NCBI GenBank assembly: GCA_041749275.1
Contig: JBGTBQ010000122.1
Coordinates: 1 to 10,553, forward strand
DNA: 10,553 bases
Direction of reading: 5' to 3'
Source of the DNA: JBGTBQ01 sp041749275
Lineage (GTDB): Bacteria > Acidobacteriota > Blastocatellia > Pyrinomonadales > Pyrinomonadaceae
Shown here: positions 7,902 to 10,553 of the stretch, one piece after another
How positions within the stretch are numbered: the stretch's first letter is position 1
Layout: each line of letters opens with the position of its first letter
Notes under the pieces: generated by a model
The model's input: the letters and a program-made list of their open reading frames with translations, nothing else
Database searches by the model: none
What the model was told of the DNA's origin: nothing
Translations under genes and position numbers: made by a program

Positions 7902-9544
7902 TATGTTCCCACCTGCATCTCGGCGCCCGCATACTGATCCCGCACGCACTGCCCGCTATCGAGTTTGATGATTCGGTCGGCGATGTGGTAGTAGCGGTCG
8001 TCGTGGCTTATTACCAGCACGGTCTTGCCCTTACTCTTCAGCTCGGGCAACATCTGCGTGTAAAAGATGGATTTGAAGAGCGGGTCTTGGTCGGCTGCCC
8101 ACTCGTCGAAGACGTAAAAGGGGCGATCCTCAAGGTAGGCGCCCAGCAGCGCCAGCCGCTTACGCTGCCCGTGCGAGACGGCGGTCGTGTTGAACATGCC
8201 GGACTCGACGCGGACGGCCTTGTCGAGGTGAAACTCCGTCAGGTACTCCTGCGCCCTCTTCTCCAGACTGGGGGTGTGCTCCCCCGGCAACCTTTTGAAG
8301 AGGTAGTAGTCGGAGAAGACCGCCGAAAAGCGCTGCCGATAATCGGCGCGGTTCGAGTCGTCGATGCGCTGCCCGTCCAGGCGAATCTCGCCGCCTTCGG
8401 GGAGGTAAAGGCCGGTGAGAATCTTGGCGAAGGTGGACTTGCCGCACCCGTTGCCGCCGATCACGAAGACCAGCTCGCCCGCGTACAGGGTGAGGTTGAG
8501 CGGCCCGAGCGTGAAGGTCGTGTCGTCCTTTTCGCTGCGGTACGAGTGCGTGACGCCGTCGAACTCCAGGCGCCGCCAGCCGGGCTTCTGAGGCGCGCTC
8601 GCGTCCCTCTCTTTGGTGTCGGATTCGAGCGAGAGGCCCAACTCCTCGATCCTTTGGAACGACACCTTCGCCTGACTGAACGCGGGCATGGTTCCCAAGA
8701 GCATGCCGATGGGACCCATGATGTACAGGATGATCAGCAGGTAGCCGGTCATCGACGCGGGGCTGACGTGCATGTAGAGCGGCAGGATGAAGAGCATGAT
8801 GCCGATGAATGCGAAGTAGAGCATGCGCCCCCACACGTCCGCGACAGCGAAAATGCTGGAGGCGCTGACGACGTAGCCGCTCATCCTCTGGGAGGACGCT
8901 TCTAGGTCCTGATAGAAGAAGACTTCGCCGCGCGTGCGGTTGAGCTTCAGCTCCTTGTTGCCGTCGGCGAGCGCGCGGAAGTTCGACATCAGGGCGTCGG
9001 CCTCTTTGCGTCCGAGGCGCTGATAAGTCATGCCCCTTCCGACCGCTAGGCGGTAGCTGGTGACGCCCGCCCCGATTAACACGAACAGACCCAGCAGCAG
9101 CCAGCCCGACAGCCACCAGGCGTACGCCAGGCACGCCATCACGGTCGCGATGTTTATGCAGATTAGCGGGAGGCTGATGATGGCGGTGGAGATTGACTGC
9201 GCGTCACCCGTCAGGCATTGCAGGACGCGGGGCGTGCCCGCCTCCTCGACCTTCCGCAGCGGGGTCTTCAGGATCTGCCTGCTCAGGGTCATACGCATGT
9301 TGACGATGACCCTCTGCGAGACCCGGATCAATAACATCTGCGAGAGGATGTTGCTCGCCAGCACGAGCAGGCACAGCCCCCCATACGCGTAGAGCAAGTC
9401 CGGGCGCCCGACGCCTCCCGAACTTATGGAGGCGTGAATGAGGGCGATGACGCCGGCGTTGGACAAGCCGCCCACGATGCCTGACAGTGCGATGAACACC
9501 ATCGCGCCGGTCGAGTTGCGAATAATAAATCTCAGAATCTTCAT
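7901..9544 (-). CDS. Cyclic-peptide export ABC transporter, PvdE/SyrD type (fused TM and ATPase)
   Basis: 547 residues, the usual length for the PvdE/SyrD cyclic-peptide transporter family, half-transporters that dimerise in the inner membrane. The membrane domain has about six helices (about 15-37, 52-74, 125-141, 143-164, 240-258, 266-285). The ATPase domain starts near 325: Walker A GGNGCGKST (363-371), signature VSHGQRKRL (456-464), Walker B FYVFDE (476-481) with catalytic E481, then WAADQDP (482-488), a hallmark of this family, and the H-loop H514. The canonical Q-loop glutamine is replaced in AVFSDYYLF (408-416), also typical of the family. Known members export syringomycin and pyoverdine precursors, so this is the likely pump for the cluster product. 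The gene follows the oxygenase by 91 bases. The ribosome site at 9544 is weak (GGA 9 bases upstream), but the N-terminus MKILRFIIRNS fits the family. Confidence 0.95.
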   Translation of the reverse strand: MKILRFIIRNSTGAMVFIALSGIVGGLSNAGVIALIHASISSGGVGRPDLLYAYGGLCLLVLASNILSQMLLIRVSQRVIVNMRMTLSRQILKTPLRKVEEAGTPRVLQCLTGDAQSISTAIISLPLICINIATVMACLAYAWWLSGWLLLGLFVLIGAGVTSYRLAVGRGMTYQRLGRKEADALMSNFRALADGNKELKLNRTRGEVFFYQDLEASSQRMSGYVVSASSIFAVADVWGRMLYFAFIGIMLFILPLYMHVSPASMTGYLLIILYIMGPIGMLLGTMPAFSQAKVSFQRIEELGLSLESDTKERDASAPQKPGWRRLEFDGVTHSYRSEKDDTTFTLGPLNLTLYAGELVFVIGGNGCGKSTFAKILTGLYLPEGGEIRLDGQRIDDSNRADYRQRFSAVFSDYYLFKRLPGEHTPSLEKRAQEYLTEFHLDKAVRVESGMFNTTAVSHGQRKRLALLGAYLEDRPFYVFDEWAADQDPLFKSIFYTQMLPELKSKGKTVLVISHDDRYYHIADRIIKLDSGQCVRDQYAGAEMQVGT

Positions 9545-9605
9545 GTGTTTTCCGTGGGAGTCCAGAGGTTCTGCAACATCACGCGGAACCGAGAGGTCGG
9601 CGACC

Positions 9606-9620
9606 TTCGGCTTCGCCGAA
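9606..9620. repeat. 6-bp inverted repeat competing with the stop-codon hairpin
   Basis: TTCGGC (9606-9611) and GCCGAA (9615-9620) are perfect complements around a 3-base loop. It overlaps bases 9617-9620 of the longer stem at 9617-9645, so in RNA the two hairpins are mutually exclusive. The rest of the 91-base gap to the exporter has a further small repeat (AGGTCG/CGACCT around 9594-9606) but no recognisable promoter. Confidence 0.4.
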
Positions 9621-9645
9621 TCTTAAGACCGCTGCTTAAGATTCG
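9617..9645 (-). terminator. 11-bp perfect stem-loop spanning the oxygenase stop codon
   Basis: Arms CGAATCTTAAG (9617-9627) and CTTAAGATTCG (9635-9645) are exact complements with a 7-base loop. The TAA stop (9638-9636) lies inside the upstream arm in the transcribed direction. No U-run follows. It may protect the mRNA end, attenuate read-through into the exporter gene, or couple translation termination to folding. Confidence 0.5.
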
Positions 9646-10553
9646 AGCGGCGTGAAAAGCTCGGTCATGGCGACGAGAATCTTCCTCGGCCCCTCGTACG
9701 ACTCGCGGCTGTGCGAGACGAGCATGTTATCGATCAGCAACACGTCTCCCTTCTGCCATGGGAAACGGACGCCGACCCGCGCGTAGGCCCCGCGTATCGA
9801 GTCCAAGACTGAATCTTCAATCGGCGAGCCATCTCCGTAGTACGTATTAAACGGGAGTTCTGCTTCGCCGAACTCGGACAGCAGGCTCTCGCGCAAGACA
9901 GGCTCGACACTCGTGATGTGGAAAAACGCCGTGTGCTCGAACCACACCGACTCCCCGGTTTTCGGGTGGGCGACGATGGGGTCGAAAACCTGCCGCGTCC
10001 GCAGCTGGTTCTCTCCCTTCCACTCGCAGATGATCGACGCCTTACGACAATACTCCTCGACCTCTTCCGGGTTCGTGGTCTGGAAGGCGGTCTGCCAGGG
10101 AAGCCCTAGGCCGTGTCCGTAATTACGAACGTACATGACCCGCTTCTCGATAAAGCGCTCCCTTATTTCCGGCGCGAGCAGCCCTAACACTTTGCGGCAG
10201 TCGGCAATCGGCGTCGCCCCCATTTTGTCCGGCGGTAACATACAAAAGAACCAGAGTTTCATCGGCCAGCTGCGCGTATACGACTGCTCGTTATGAAAAT
10301 GGATGAACTGGTCTGCGGGATGCTCGGTCGAGGTAAAGACCCCTCTCTTTACCTCTGTGCGCGGAGACGAACGTTCGCCGTATGGCAACAACGTCTGCGA
10401 GACTGATCGGACAAACTGTTCGAAGCCGGAGACGGTGTCGAGGTTGAACCCGCGGAACAGGATCGCACCGTGCCTGAGCAGTTGCCCCTCGATCATCGCC
10501 CGCCCCTCGCGCGCCCACGCCACTAGGTTCAGCCCCTCCACCTCCGGCTCCAT
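9636..10553 (-). CDS. TauD/TfdA family Fe(II)/2-oxoglutarate oxygenase, SyrP-like (probably partial at right edge)
   Basis: 305 codons from an ATG at the very last base; the upstream sequence is not available, and SyrP-like proteins usually have some 20-30 residues before the EPEVEGLNLV segment, so this ATG may be internal. The jelly-roll iron site is visible: H87-x-E89 in HFHNEQSY and distal H281 in DNMLVSHSRESYEGPR, with R290 the likely 2-oxoglutarate anchor. Other family signatures are the HGAILFRGF segment (28-36) and FEHTAFFHI (205-213). The acidic ligand is glutamate, as in clavaminate synthase, so the site is complete for hydroxylation; halogenases lack this carboxylate. SyrP hydroxylates aspartate for syringomycin, and related enzymes act in lipopeptide and siderophore clusters. 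Being next to a SyrD-type exporter repeats the SyrP/SyrD pairing. The exact substrate cannot be read from the sequence. Confidence 0.92.
   Translation of the reverse strand: MEPEVEGLNLVAWAREGRAMIEGQLLRHGAILFRGFNLDTVSGFEQFVRSVSQTLLPYGERSSPRTEVKRGVFTSTEHPADQFIHFHNEQSYTRSWPMKLWFFCMLPPDKMGATPIADCRKVLGLLAPEIRERFIEKRVMYVRNYGHGLGLPWQTAFQTTNPEEVEEYCRKASIICEWKGENQLRTRQVFDPIVAHPKTGESVWFEHTAFFHITSVEPVLRESLLSEFGEAELPFNTYYGDGSPIEDSVLDSIRGAYARVGVRFPWQKGDVLLIDNMLVSHSRESYEGPRKILVAMTELFTPLES

Noticed and set aside
7985..8905. Plus-strand open frame (306 codons) opposite the ABC exporter
   Set aside because: Antisense shadow of the ATPase and membrane domains; no motif, no ribosome site, low-complexity composition.
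7901..9544. Reading as an MsbA-type lipid or general multidrug ABC exporter
   Set aside because: The SHGQRKRL signature, the missing Q-loop glutamine and FDEWAADQDP after Walker B are particular to the PvdE/SyrD cyclic-peptide family.
9636..10553. Nonheme iron halogenase
   Set aside because: Halogenases of this fold replace the acidic iron ligand with Ala or Gly; here E89 is present.

Overview
The window reads as part of a nonribosomal-peptide biosynthetic gene cluster from a GC-rich bacterium, most likely an Acidobacteriota member. The lineage hint is the 823-residue duplicated FtsX/MacB-type permease without an ATPase, which matches the 'acidobacterial duplicated orphan permease' (ADOP) family. 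This is a family-level inference; there is no rRNA or other marker gene here.

All six genes lie on the minus strand, so transcription runs from base 10553 towards base 1. In that order they are: (1) a TauD/SyrP-like Fe(II)/2-oxoglutarate oxygenase, reaching the right edge; (2) a PvdE/SyrD-type cyclic-peptide ABC exporter; (3) a CmlA-type diiron beta-hydroxylase with a metallo-beta-lactamase fold; (4) the ADOP permease; (5) a membrane-anchored M28 zinc peptidase with a polytopic C-terminus; (6) an NRPS protein that begins directly with an adenylation domain and runs off the left edge. The adenylation domain spans bases 1-1622 in an unbroken frame. Nine of its ten specificity positions are visible, reading DVWHVSLVD, which is the serine-type code. 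Gaps between genes are about 91, 177, 170, 21 and 123 bases, with no opposing genes, so one or a few co-directional transcripts are likely.

The genes fit one pathway. The NRPS activates serine (and other residues on modules outside the window). The two mechanistically different oxygenases probably beta-hydroxylate carrier-bound or free amino acids. The PvdE/SyrD-type pump moves the peptide across the inner membrane. The membrane M28 peptidase could trim the exported peptide or protect the producer. The ADOP permease may take part in export or may be a bystander. The product is not identifiable from this window; the mix resembles parts of syringomycin, pyoverdine and chloramphenicol logic without matching any one of them.

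Non-coding observations: an 18-bp perfect inverted repeat with a 3-base loop lies inside the CmlA-like gene; stem-loops sit at or just after four of the five visible stop codons; and codon usage changes part-way through the adenylation domain. No tRNA, rRNA, CRISPR array or insertion sequence was seen, and no stretch longer than 300 bases lacks a gene.
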